DNA of 64,000 bases from Filosporella fistucella. Lineage: Eukaryota; Ascomycota; Leotiomycetes; Helotiales. Positions 35,900-47,517 of the stretch are shown piece by piece; positions within the stretch are counted from its first letter, which is position 1; every line of letters starts with the position of its first letter. The translations under genes were made by a program, and so were the position numbers. Where the stretch lies: the NCBI GenBank assembly GCA_030077755.1, contig JAQJZZ010000010.1:3534001-3598000 (forward strand). Direction: 5' to 3'. A model generated the notes under the pieces. That model was given only the letters and a program-made list of their open reading frames with translations. It made no database searches and was not told the origin of the DNA.

Positions 35900-36658
35900 C
35901 TATTGGTCTGATGATACGGTTTGCTGGGAATTATGTTAGCATCAAGCTCCGAAATATATATGATACAGATGCTTACCACCAGCCAATCCATTCCCTCATC
36001 CACACCGCTTCCATCCACAGCACTACATGCCACGATACTCCAGTTTCTATCCCTTAATTCGCCTAATTTCAAAGCTTCACTTATCTCACCCGCACCTTTC
36101 GCCCCAGGCTGATCTTGTTTATTGGCAAATACTAGCAGAGCTGCATCTTTCAGTTCGTCCTCATTTAACATTGCGGCCAGTTCCTCTGAAGCCGTCCCAA
36201 GCCGGTCGATATCTGTCGAATCGATAACGAAAATCACTGCTGCTGTATTGGCATAATAACATCTCCAATACGGCCGGATAGATGTCTGACCTCCGAGATC
36301 CTGCAGCCGTTAGAGAGAACTAGAAAGGAGGTGAAGATGACCTACCCAGACATTGAAATTTAAGTTCTTGTATGTTACGGATTCCACGTTGAATCCTATT
36401 GTTGGTATCGTTGTGACCACCTCCCCGATCTGGCCGTAAGTCAGCGTACATATTCCCCCGTCAAGTAACAAGCTGCCATACCTTCAGTCTGTACAGAAGT
36501 GTTGTCTTTCCGGCGTTATCCTACGTATCGCAGTCAGCACCAGTCCTACTCAGACTTTGCCATAAGGCAGCATTTCAGCATACCAGCCCAAGAATCAATA
36601 TTCTGATTTCCTTCTTCGCCCATAACATCCCCGACAACCACGAGACGCTCGCACCCAT
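35900..36658 (-). CDS. ARL1: ADP-ribosylation factor-like GTPase ARL1
   Basis: Golgi small GTPase. Five exons (36658-36584, 36520-36482, 36429-36346, 36300-35977, 35923-35900; 546 nt) give 181 residues, the ARL1 length. Gly2 ([10 protein letters not shown]) is a myristoylation site. G1 is GLDNAGKTT (interrupted by an intron), the switch region is [18 protein letters not shown]3 is [17 protein letters not shown] and G4 is ANKQD, the ARF-family form. The C-terminus after the last splice is DWLVQTVSSDQ. Without splicing, the C-terminal frame runs on into unrelated sequence. Confidence 0.95.
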
Positions 36659-37072
36659 ATTGAAATGTTGTCCTCTCCTTCAAGGAAGGTTGACCGCTTT
36701 GTTCTCAGTCCTTCTGCCTTTCTTATTTGAATTTTAAACGTAGAAGAGGCGTATGTGTATTTCTCGAGGTTATTGAGCGTTGCGAAGTTTGGTTTTCGTT
36801 TCGTGAGTTGGTATGCTATTCGGAGCTTTTGATCTCGAGTACTTGGCGCCGTATTTCCAATACCGGTCGCAGCCTCACAAGATCGCCGAGCGCAGTCTAA
36901 AGATTTAAGCTTATCCTTTTCCAGAAGTTTGCTTAGTCATTTGGATTTTTGAGAGGGGACAATCATGTGATCGATTTAGCGAGGCCACAATCAAATTTGG
37001 AGATTCAATTTCTCGAGCCGATCAACGACGACCAAAAGACACAGAACCTCGACACCACGACAAATCGTCACG
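36659..37072. other. Divergent promoter region ARL1 / L39
   Basis: About 0.4 kb between two divergent genes. Likely holds both promoters. No gene seen. Confidence 0.5.
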
Positions 37073-37465
37073 ATGCCGGTATGTTCTATCCGTTGATATC
37101 CTGTTTCTATTCAGATGCCGAGATGAAAATGTGGAATGCAGTTGGAAAGGGGATGCTGAGGCATTGCGATGAGGGGCAATGAACATTTCATGATGGAGGC
37201 TGATCATATTCAATACAGAGTCACAAGTCATTCCGCACGAAGCAAAAGCTCGCAAGAGCCCAAAAGCAAAATCGTCCTATCCCTCAATGGATCCGATTGA
37301 GAACCGGTAACACCATCAGGTACGAAATATCCTAGGTCCCAATTCGAACTTTTTCGCAATCGCATCGGGGGAGGCAACATCAGATACAGGAGCAATGGCT
37401 AACACCAGCATCATAGATACAACGCCAAGAGAAGACATTGGCGTAAGACTCGTATCGGTATCTGA
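37073..37465 (+). CDS. RPL39: 60S ribosomal protein L39
   Basis: A 51-residue large-subunit protein that lines the exit tunnel. Three exons: 37073-37078 (MP only), 37219-37319 and 37417-37465, total 156 nt. The protein reads [17 protein letters not shown], then [20 protein letters not shown] and HWRKTRIGI, the near-invariant L39 sequence. Introns are 140 and 97 nt, long relative to the gene. The gene is easily missed because no exon gives a recognisable open frame alone; the frame starting at 37395 is a shadow of exon 3. Confidence 0.97.
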
Positions 37466-39666
37466 ACAATTCGCCATTCTCACGATCCTCTTGTCCTCAC
37501 ATCTTGCTCGTTCCGGCTTCTCTATTCACACTACTACGATTCTCAACTCGCTGGATGGAAATTTCTTCATGATGGATACTTTGGGGGCAGGGATGGGGGG
37601 CTCTGGATGTTGTTCGTTCTCGATGCATGCATGAACTGGTTTTTTGAAGGGGAGGGGCGTCTCTTGCTATGGCTGCATTGGGATGTAGCACAGTGGAATT
37701 CGAAATGAAAACATTGTGGCTTTCTCTTTTGATTGGTTTAGGGTTTATTGCGTGTTTCGACTTCTGCTTGTGATGACCGACTCAGTGATGGACTTTTTCG
37801 ATATCGATCTGAGGAAAACCTGAACGCCATCCTGGATTACCGAAGGCACTGCATTCAATCTCAGCTGGTTCCCACTAATCACAGATGGTTTTGAAAGGAA
37901 GAATTTGCTTGGGATCTTGCTACCTGCTCGAAACCGCAGAAATTACTCCAGGGTGGCATCTGTGAGATCAGAGCGACCAAACCAGACTTGGGACTTCTCA
38001 AGCCTAGCGGCCACCAGGTGTCATCACATACTGATACTTTGAGAGACAGCAGAGAGAATGTCATCTGTGGAGCGAATCAGAAATCTTGCACACCGTAGGG
38101 AAGCCTCCTGCTCGAGGCAATTCGATCAAAATCCCATATCAGTCTACTTCTCACTCCAATCTTGTCCTAATCGGCTTTCAATACTTAGGACGTGTAGGGC
38201 TTTTCATATTTTAAGCATCTAGCATCGAAAATTTCGAAGCTCTGCTACGCCCAGAAGAGCTTCGCCCAGCCTCAACTACTACCTCACTGCAGCATCTCAT
38301 TCCCCTTCTGACTTGAGCAATCTCTTCAACTACATCAGCTTAACAGCATCTCCTCGGTTTCGTTACCAAATACTTGGGAATAAATCTCCACTGCCTGAAA
38401 GAATCGGGATACCTTGATGGTCTTGCACCATGATATTATTCCTTCTAAGCAAAGATCAAGCATCTACAGCCACATCTCTACACTTGACTAATTAAATCTA
38501 AAGCTCCTCTCTACCTCTCTTCCTTTCCTAATACACACCAAACCCAAATTTACATCTCCTCGTATCCCCAAAAAAATCTGACCTCTATCACACTCCAACC
38601 AACGACTTTCCAGCTGAGTCTCTAAGACTCAATGAGGATACCTACCTTTCGTGACGATCAAAACATACGTCAAACAAAGTATGTCCCTTTCCAGAAATCC
38701 GAGTCAGGCTTGAATTTAGCATCTACAAGTCAAAATTCCATCGAAATAATATAAAATCTATTTATAGCCCTTGCTTCCTTCCTTACGCCACATCACCATC
38801 CTTCGTCTCATTCCCTTCATAAGGTAGACATCTACCTAGAGATAATCCATAATCCTCGTCATCTTCTCCCAATTGTCAGAATACCCGTTTCTGAACCACA
38901 ATTCACGACCAAATAATTCTCTCCCAATAAAAAAAAAGTTGCAAAAATTGAAGCCTTCACCCCACATGACGCCATTTTTGAAAATCGAATGACTCTGCGG
39001 GGAAAAGTGACATTGTAAAAATTTGAAGAGGAGTTTGAAAGCTATACCGATGAAGAGATAGAAAAGGGATCGTATATCCTGTGTGCTTCGTGTGAAGATA
39101 TGCATTGGATAGTGTGGCCTAGAGAGAATGTGGAGGAGAGGCAGCGGGGTCGACCGAGGGGCGGTTTGGGTACCTAGAGTCTTGTTAAAGGAGTCAGGAA
39201 ACAAGAATTCATTGCAAGAGTTTGAAGCAACAAAGAGGGGCAGCAGGTGGAGAGATGAAGAAGTCAGCAAATAGAATAAGCTTCAATGCTTGCAAAAAAT
39301 CACGAACAAGGGACACAAGATTTGATATGCAAGTTCTCGAATTTTACCGATTCTATCTACTCCGAGTAGCCAGTAGCCTCTGAAACATCAGAAAACAAGG
39401 CTCCTTTCCATGGAATAAACCCGAGGTAACCGGAACGCCATGCCATGTTCAGGTGAACAACGAAAACATCAATATGAAAAAAGCCATGCGTTTGATATCA
39501 TGCCTCCACCTCTGACCTTACTACCGGAAGTAAGGCCCACCAGATCAAAGCTGGAAACACCAAATGTATGCAGTATGAATAGCTGAGCCGTATAAGATAA
39601 CCTGGAAACCGTGCAGTTGGAATTGCTTGTTGCCAGCCTTCCTAGCACTGCCCCTGTAATATCTGC
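37466..39666. other. 2.2-kb spacer without supported gene
   Basis: The largest spacer of the core region. A minus-strand frame at 38836-39270 is open for 144 codons but hydrophobic and A/T-driven with no recognisable family. Nothing else seen. Confidence 0.45.
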
Positions 39667-40350
39667 TTAACGATCCTCAGCCCACTCGTTCTCACGTCTG
39701 ATTTGCTCCTCCTCCTCAGGGGTGAAGTCGTTGGTAATGTTGAATGTCTTGCGGATTTCCTCTGGGGATTTGCCCTTGATCATGTTGGCGACAGTCTTGC
39801 AACCAACATCAAGGAGGGGTTTGATATCAAGGTAGTTGGAAGCCTGCGCAGAGTTAGCTCTGATATGAGATGAATGCGGTGGTAAACTTACAAGAATGAT
39901 CTCAAAGAGCATCTCCTGGTCGACTTGCATAAACTTTTGGTCCCACTCCTCAATGTCGGTGGTCTTCTTGCGGCTGTCGGAGTCATCGTCGACGGTGGCA
40001 ACGGGGTCGGACTTGTGATGCTCGCACCACTCAATGACCTTCTTGAGAACGGACTCATTGACCTTTGAAGATGTTAGCGCATGCGCAAGACCGAAATTTG
40101 AAAGTGAGATTGAAGGTGAGATTGTGACGTACGTTTGGAATGGGGACCTCATCAGTGAGCGCCTCTCCTCCGAGATCTTCCATCATATTCTTGATCAAGA
40201 CGGACTTCTCAGCGACCTTCATGTCTAATGCGCAGTTAGAATTTGCGCACGGCGGGGTTCGCGGGGCGGGGGTGTCTTACCAACTGTAATTGAGGCTCCA
40301 TCGTTTGAGACGAGGGTGATGGTGGATGGTTTGGTATCTTTGTCAGACAT
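39667..40350 (-). CDS. SKP1: SKP1, SCF ubiquitin-ligase subunit
   Basis: Adaptor that links F-box proteins to cullin in SCF E3 ligases. Four exons (40350-40281, 40224-40133, 40062-39892, 39843-39667; 510 nt) give 169 residues. BTB-like fold: [21 protein letters not shown], then WCEHHKSDP and [41 protein letters not shown], then the F-box-binding C-terminus [13 protein letters not shown] and [15 protein letters not shown] ending R. All intron junctions preserve frame. Confidence 0.97.
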
Positions 40351-41910
40351 CTTGGATGATTGAAGAAGGGAAAGGGTGTGTGTATGTGTAATGGTATGGA
40401 AGTGTTGAGTGGAAGACGGACGTTGTCTTTGGAGATCGGGTTGGATGTGGAAGAGTAAAGGTTGTATTGTGGAAGAAGTCGGTGGTGCTTAATAGTCGGA
40501 GGTGATTCGAACGACGGCCGTTAGTGTGGTTGGAGCCTTGAGTTCGCTTAAGCGATTGGCTGTGAATGAACCAAAAACAGATCAAAAAGGCTGACCGGTT
40601 GCAATCAGTTCGGATTTCCATTCAGGTGGGGAACAATATACATAAGAATAAGGCAGCCAGAGGCAGGAACAGAGAAGCTAGTCAGGTCGAATACAAACAG
40701 TTGGATCATGACGGGACAGGAAGGATTCGAATTTCAGGCAGATGTAGGGTGGCCGCTTTTGGTTCTATTCTAGTACTTTGTACCGCAGAGTCACGCCGCA
40801 TGCGGTAGGTAGGTATCGTTGGCAAGTCACATGAGAACGTCCATGTTCCATTCTCAACGTCAACCTAACTTCTGCTTTCTACTCGTTCAGGCCAGTGCAA
40901 ATTCAAACCGAGCATTCTGCGTTATCCAATATGGTTCCTAGGTACTTAGGTACCTACGATACAGTTCATGGTAAGTTGCCGTTAGAAGCCTTTCAGGCGC
41001 GACCAATTCCGGACCCGGCTCGCCTTCAACGCCACCATCGCCCAGGCTGAGAGACTTTTTACCTCTGCTTCTGCCTTCGCCTTTCGAGTCACCTTCAGCC
41101 TTGTCCCACAAGTGGAATGTATCCCGGACCCAGCGCCAGAACCACCCTATTGTGGAGTTAGTGGAGCCTAAGTATCGTGGATTGTCACGCTGAGACAAAG
41201 CAATTATCGCGACAATTGCACAAACATGCTACACACAGATGGGGTCAAGCAATACGAGTTACACTACATTGATGGTTGAAGTTGCTGAAGAATACTACGT
41301 AGATTACGTGGCCGTACCAATGGAGTATCGCAATACATACAGCCCTACCTGACAGATAATGCATATCTCATGTGAGCTCTAAGAGCTTGCAGCAAAGCCA
41401 AGTCTGCCTATCAGCTATCCTCCCCAAAATGCCGTATCTCGAGCCTTGCCTTTGCTTGATGCCGATGCAATGCAAAGCTTGAATACGGAGTATTGTACCC
41501 CGTACTGCATTTGAAAGAACTGCAATCTGTACACATATCTGTTTGTGAATTGCAATTGGTATCTTTGTCTTGAACATAAATCATCTTGCCTCCTATTATT
41601 CCACCACCATATCTGACTTTGCCTCCTCTCCTATTATTCCCTTCCGAGCCTTCCCAACCCAATTCCAATTTACAGGCTATCGCCGTGCCGTTCCTCCCCC
41701 GTTCCTGGAAGCGGCCGCGGATCAACATATCCCTGTTAATAAAACGCGACATTTCCAAGCTTGAGCACCAGACTGACACCTTCTCAACCGTTTCGAAGTC
41801 ACTCCACGAGCAGACAAGTTCACCTTCACTAATGTCCTTTGTTACTTCAAAATCGCATCTGCGACTTCTTCTATACAGATGTCCCCATCGCATGTAATAC
41901 ACAGCCCATA
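40351..41910. other. Divergent intergenic region SKP1 / SMP3
   Basis: A minus-strand open segment at 40938-41198 (ending ELYRRYLST, with GWFWRWVRDTFHLWDK) might be the last exon of an unrecognised gene but has no convincing start or upstream exon. Otherwise nothing supported. Confidence 0.4.
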
Positions 41911-43708
41911 ATGTGGAGGCGCGCATATTTGTTTCTTGTTCTGGTTCGACTATATTTTGCTCTGTCGCCGAGCTATCTTCACCCCGATGAGAACTTTCAA
42001 GGGCCAGAGGTTATAGCTGGTATGTAGTTTGGATATTCTTGAGCTTCCACAGCTTTCTGCTGTGCTGCAAAAGTATAGGCACACAAAATATTGCGCTCAG
42101 CCTATCTGAAAGGGGCTGACTGCCCAGCTTCACTGTCTCAATCCCTTTGCGCATTCACTGACTTGGTAATTTTCTGCAGGTCAAATCTTTAGCTACCCTG
42201 TGCGATTGACTTGGGAGTTCACAGCAGATGATCCCGTTCGAAGCGTTTTCCCATTATGGCCAGTTTACGGTCTACCGATGCTCCTTTTGAGATGGTTGTG
42301 GATAGGGAATGGGAACGATGGAGAGATACCGCCGATAGCAGTTTTCTGGACCTTACGCGTTTTGATGTTTGCGCTCAGCTTTGTGTTGGAGGACTGGGCA
42401 CTTCATGAGTTAGTTCAGTCACCAAGGCATCGAAGGGTCGCTGTTATGTTGGTCGCATCCTCTTATGTTACTTGGACTTATCAAACGCACACCTTTTCAA
42501 ATTCTATAGAGACATTGGCCGTAGCTTGGAGTCTTGTTTTGATTCATAGGATTGTGGAGAATAAGGTGAGTCGCCTCTTGTTATTATTAGGGTTTACTAA
42601 TTGGCGTGCAGCAAAAATCCTCTGCATTCGCGTCAGCCATTCTCGCATTCGTGGTTGTGTTTGGCATTTTCAATCGCATTACATTCCCAGCATTCCTCCT
42701 TATTCCTGGACTTCGATTGATACCCCATTTTATCAGAAAGTATGGAATCAGCCCCCGCTCTTGAGCCTTGCTAACAAAATCAGACCCTTTGCACTTGTTG
42801 CTGTGATATTCTCTGGTCTTCTTACTACCTTCATCGCGATATACTTAGATACACAGTTCTACACTGAACAATCAGTGACCTGGTCATATCTCTTTTCACA
42901 TCCGGTCATAACTCCACTCAACAACCTCACATACAACCTACAGACAAGCAACCTTGCAACTCATGGTTTGCATCCTTGGTATCAGCATGCCCTCTTTAAT
43001 CTACCACAACTACTAGGCCCCGCCACTCTCTTACTCCTCCTCCGACCGCATCCATCTCTTCGTTTGTATTCAGCGATCTCGGGCGTTTTTGTTCTTTCGA
43101 TATTTCAGCACCAAGAGGCGCGATTCCTCCTTCCTACCATACCTTTAATACTCTCTTCTGTGCAACTTCCAAAGAATCAGACTCATTTGAGAGTATGGGC
43201 TGGATTATGGATTATTTTCAACCTCATATTTGGGCTTTTAATGGGCGTATACCATCAAGGAGGCATTGTACCTACTCAGGTATTTTTGAGTAAGCAACCA
43301 GATGCTACGCAGGCCGTTTGGTGGAAAACGTATAGTCCTCCTATTTGGCTCTTGAATGGAAAGAATGAGGTCTTGACGACCCATGACATAATGGGCATGA
43401 AGGGACCACTCATGTTAAGAGAATTGGGAGCCCTCGCAACATGCCACAAGCCATCAGAGAATGCAACAGCATATCTTGAGGAGAAAGAAGGCACTTACTT
43501 AATTGCTCCTTTGTCCGCAACTTTTCTGGACAACTACACTTCTCAGGATACAATCTTACATTTCCAACAAGTTTGGCAGTACAAAAATCATCTCAACCTC
43601 GATGATCTTGATTTTGGCGATGATGGGTTCTGGAATACTATAGGGCGGGTTATTGGGAGGCGGGGTCTGGGCGCATGGAGGGTCACAAAGGATTGTGCCG
43701 GTCGGTAA
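41911..43708 (+). CDS. SMP3: GPI mannosyltransferase IV (SMP3 / PIG-Z type, GT22)
   Basis: ER multi-pass enzyme adding the fourth mannose to GPI precursors, a step required for yeast GPI anchors. Four exons (41911-42019, 42180-42565, 42612-42739, 42784-43708; 1548 nt) give 515 residues. The hallmark [10 protein letters not shown] follows TM1, then [10 protein letters not shown] and [32 protein letters not shown] is the GT22 hydrophobic block. The third exon restores a clean helix and [18 protein letters not shown]; an unspliced reading of that segment is garbled. Many hydrophobic helices support ER membrane location. Confidence 0.93.
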
Positions 43709-44048
43709 ATAATGGGATAGACTTGGATTTTATAGTCAATCACTGGGAGGAAGCACTACTTTATCCTGGGATATGGTTCTCGATAGCGTAGAACTCAATT
43801 CCAAATACCCGTCCGCTTTCCCGACGCTACCCCGGATTTTGAACGGTGCTGGTTGAATTGCCGCAGCTAAGTGAGAATGGTCCAGAGTTAGTTCTGCTGT
43901 GACGTATGAACCCCTCGTAATAGTCAGTAGCTATAATATAGCATATGTTTCTCAAACTTTGCCCGCAGTGCCATATCTCCCTTCATGCTAAAAAAAAATT
44001 CCGTCGCATTGATTTTCATCCTCTATCACTCTCACAACAACACCAAAA
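43709..44048. other. Short intergenic
   Basis: 340 bases of flank between two plus-strand genes. No gene seen. Confidence 0.5.
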
Positions 44049-44958
44049 ATGTCCACCCCAAACCTAACACTCTACTTCCTCCAAGCCTCACGCAGTATCC
44101 GTATCGCGTGGCTTCTAGAAGAACTCCCTCTCCCTTATACATCCGTTTTCTTTCCTAGAGAGAATAATAAAGCCCCGGCAGATTTTAAGGAGAAGAGTGG
44201 GAATGAGCTGGGTAAGGCACCTGTATTGAGGGATGGGAAGTTGGTTTTAAGTGAGAGTGGGGCTATTACTGAGTTAGTATTTATGTCTTACTTTTTTTGA
44301 GATGGGCCGGTAATGGAGGATAAGGAGGGAACCTGTTTGGTGTCAATTTCCCTACTTGTGGTTGTGAAGAAGAGAAATTGCTCTGTGATGTAGAGCATAG
44401 AGTATGAGAATACATGGCTAATAGATATCAGATACCTCATCGAGAAATACGATTCTCAACAAAGACTCCTCGGGGGTTCCGATCCAGCTGTCAGAGAAAA
44501 AGTCCGGATGTGGATCCAGTAAGTACTCCCCACCATACTCATCAAATACCTCCCAAAAATCTTCTACCATTTCCCCCTCAAACTCCAAACTAATTCCCCA
44601 CAGCGCAGCAGAAGGAATATTCATGGTCCATGCTCTCTCCATAACCTATACGCGCTGGTTCTCCCCTCCCTCTCTCACCTCCTCCGAAAAACAAGAACTA
44701 GAAAAAGGTCTCGCTATAAATGTATGTAAAGATTTAGACTGGCTTGATAGTGAGCTGAGAGGTAAGAAATTTCTAGTTGGTGATAATGTTACGGCCGCGG
44801 ATACGATGGTGTTATTTTGCGTGCAGTTTATTTTTGAGAGGGATCTTTGTGGAGGGGAGAAGAGGGCACGGTGGGGAGAAATTGGGAGGTGGATTAGGGA
44901 GTGTGAGGGGACGGAGACGTGGAAGAGGGCTGTGGAGAGGACGGGGCATAAGTTGTAA
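44049..44958 (+). CDS. Glutathione S-transferase
   Basis: Three exons (44049-44272, 44432-44518, 44604-44958; 666 nt) give 221 residues. The N-terminal thioredoxin-like domain has LYFLQASRSIRIAWLLEEL, then GKAPVLRDGKLVLSESGAITEYLIEKY, the glutathione-binding ES motif. The all-helical C-terminal domain includes LVGDNVTAADTM, the conserved helix N-cap region. Resembles fungal GTT1-type GSTs rather than GTT2. Probably cytosolic; substrate not predictable. Confidence 0.93.
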
Positions 44959-45468
44959 TTTTGGTTAGTAGACTAGGCAGATAGGTGGGAAATTAGGTGT
45001 TAATGAGTTCTTGGAGGGTGGACAGCGTATTGCTAGAAGATCTGTATACAATTCAATTTCTCTAGAAGAGAAATTCCCTTTCGAGCATCTTGGCATTTTG
45101 TTGCGTGTAGCACTTGTGGGTGCGATATGGGTGCGACCTGGGTACGGGTATAGGTACCTACGACTTGGGTATGGACTGCAACAAAAGCAGATTTCGTTGT
45201 GGAGTTTTATCTCAGCAAATTCTAGGTTTATTGAACATTGTGAATCTCGCCTCAAGTGTGGGAACAGGAAGCTCGAGCCAGCCGATGCCAGATGTTGTCG
45301 TTGATTTATGGGAGAGCATCAATTATGTTATTTAGCTAGGCTAGACCTGCCAACATCACATAAGAAATTGACTGTATTTGCTGATTGCGTGGGAGAACTT
45401 GGCTGAAGAATGTACATATCTAGCTGAGTTTGGTATATGTGAGCCGATACTAGAAGCCTTCCAAAAAT
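44959..45468. other. Convergent 3' spacer
   Basis: About 0.5 kb between convergent genes. Nothing recognised. Confidence 0.5.
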
Positions 45469-46997
45469 CTACAGCTTGGAAGAACCCTTCGGCCTCTCCA
45501 TAGATGTCTCCAAGTCTTTGGTCTTCTTCTGGAAGTTCTTGACCAGCTGTCTGATAGCTAAATCCAACATCACATCCTCACTACCACCTGGAATTCGAGC
45601 ACCGGGAACTTCGCGGTATATCACTACAAAATTAGTCTTGTCCAGCATCCTCGGGAACTTGACTTACATTCAGCAATCTCTCCCTGCCCAGATCTTGTAT
45701 ACCCATTCCCACCAAAGAGCAGGATAGCTGTACTAGCACAAGCTTCCACAACTCTACCAGCTTGCGCTTTCGCCAGTGCAGTCAACCCTCCCAACTCTCT
45801 ATTCGCTTCCTCCTCGCTCAATTTCGTCATGCAATAAGTATACTGTTCAATCCATGCCCAGTGACTCTCCAACTCAGCACCACACTTCGCAAGCCTATGT
45901 CTAACAACAGGCTGTTCCATCAATGTCTTCCCAAATGCCTCTCTCTTCAAACAATACTCAAACGCAGAACTGATCGCCACTCTCGACAACCTGTTCACAC
46001 TGATCGAGATAGTAAGTCTCTCATGATTGAAGTTCTGCATCACGTATTTCATCCCCTGTCCCTCGACCCCGATCAGATTCTCCACTGGAACTTTCACATC
46101 ATCAAGCTCGATAAAAGTCGTCCCAGCTGCTCTCTGTCCTTGCACCTTGATGCGGCGCATATTAACACCCTCCGTATTCAAGAGAGGTACAACAAGCATG
46201 CTCAATCCTCCGGGTCCAGGCCCACCCGTCCGTACAGCCATACTAGCATAATCACTCCACAGCCCATTCGTAATCCACTTCTTGGTCCCGTTCACAATAA
46301 AATGCTTCCCATCCTTACTCTTCACAGCCGTCGTCGCGATATTACTCACATCGCTTCCAGCCCCTGGCTCCGTGATCGCGATACAGATTCTTTTCCTGCC
46401 TGTCAGCAGATCTGGCAGGAACCTCTCTTGGAGTTGCTGGTTGCCGAATTTCAGAATCGGTGGGATCCCGAATGCCATCCCTGTTGTGACAGAACCTCCT
46501 GGGCCTAGGGAGCCGGCGCGAGCCATTTCGTCGGTATAGATCAGAGTGTGTAGGTAATCGAAATCTTCTACCTTGAGACCGCCTGGGAGGGTATGGATGC
46601 CGCTTTTTTGGAGCCATTTTACCGGGAGTGGAGCAGGGAGATTTGGGACGAGGAAATTGGCGTCGGCGAATTGTTTAAATAGTGTATCTGGAGAAATTAG
46701 AGTGATTGAGGCAATTGAGGGAGAGTAGAGGACCTGGAACATCGCCTTCTCGTTCCCATTCTATAGCGTTAGGGATAAGCAGTTTATCCACGAGAGCACG
46801 ACATGTCTTTTGCCATTGCTTGTGAGATTCGTTGTAATATGCTGAGGGAAGTCCCATCAACCACTGAGATTAAATGTTAGATTCTGTGTGCTATACAGAG
46901 CCGTCGACAGTGGCCGACTGGCAAATTGGGGAAGCTTGAAGTGGTGCGGTATACTCACCGGAGGGTCTGAAAACGGTACTTTGACATCTTTAGACAT
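45469..46997 (-). CDS. Acyl-CoA dehydrogenase with peroxisomal SKL signal
   Basis: FAD enzyme of the acyl-CoA dehydrogenase superfamily. Four exons (46997-46959, 46863-46734, 46687-45668, 45623-45469; 1344 nt) give 447 residues. The FAD/substrate motif is CIAITEPGAGSDVSNI, then KKWITNGLWSDYA, the helical C-terminal domain and LFGGNGYTRSGQGEIAELIYREVPGARI with the region of the catalytic Glu. The last exon ends KGSSKL, a canonical PTS1. Peroxisomal acyl-CoA dehydrogenases (rather than oxidases) are known in some filamentous fungi; the electron acceptor cannot be inferred. The short first exon (MSKDVKVPFSDPP) is supported by the phase-0 join to WLMGLPSAYYNESH. Confidence 0.92.
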
Positions 46998-47451
46998 TGT
47001 GTTTAGCAATTTCAGGTAGTTAGATAGGAACAGTATAAATTCAAGAGAGATACTAGTATAAAACAACGATGAACAAATTCTCATCTAGAAGTCAGATGTA
47101 GGTAAGGTCATTAGCTTGCGGTAAGCTTGGCTAGCTTAATGCGGGGTGAACTTGACCTGCATCCTCGGTCTCGGCTATCCAGCACGTTCATTCAGGGGTC
47201 ATTACTATCAGCTGTCCAAACCAACTACATTCTATCCTTACAAATAATTACAGCCAGCTCCATGGTATCTCCCACCCTATAATAACAACCCTCATTGCGA
47301 ACATCCAACAGCTGTCATAGTCCAAAGTAATCTCCGACAACTTCCCCGTGATATTGACCCTCCACCCCATCCTTCTTCTCATCATCCTCTTCTTCGTCAT
47401 CCTCTTCATACCTCCTCTCCTTCCTCATTGTCCTTGGTCTCTGAGCATGGC
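46998..47451. other. Intergenic
   Basis: About 0.45 kb upstream of the acyl-CoA dehydrogenase and downstream of the F-box gene; contains one arm of the hairpin described below. Confidence 0.5.
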
Positions 47452-47517
47452 TCAAGAGCACGGTATTGACTTGAGAGATCGTTTCAAGTCAATGCCGTAC
47501 TTTTGAGCCATGCTCAG
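47441..47517 (-). repeat. Long inverted repeat (hairpin) at the 3' end of the F-box gene
   Basis: Arms 47441-47474 and 47484-47517 (34 nt each) are inverted copies with 31/34 identity and a 9-nt loop (47475-47483). The right arm encodes LSMAQKYGIDLK of the protein; the left arm holds the last codons and the TGA. In the transcript one of the three differences is a G-U pair and two are A-C. Confidence 0.93.

Noticed and set aside
38836..39270. 144-codon minus-strand frame in the 37-39 kb spacer
   Set aside because: Hydrophobic composition from A/T-rich DNA, no recognisable domain, no splice partners.
40938..41198. 86-codon minus-strand segment with GWFWRWVRDTFHLWDK
   Set aside because: No ATG in frame and no convincing upstream exon; retained only as a note in the spacer entry.
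45762..46508. 248-codon plus-strand frame opposite the acyl-CoA dehydrogenase
   Set aside because: Antisense shadow; the minus-strand protein has full family motifs.
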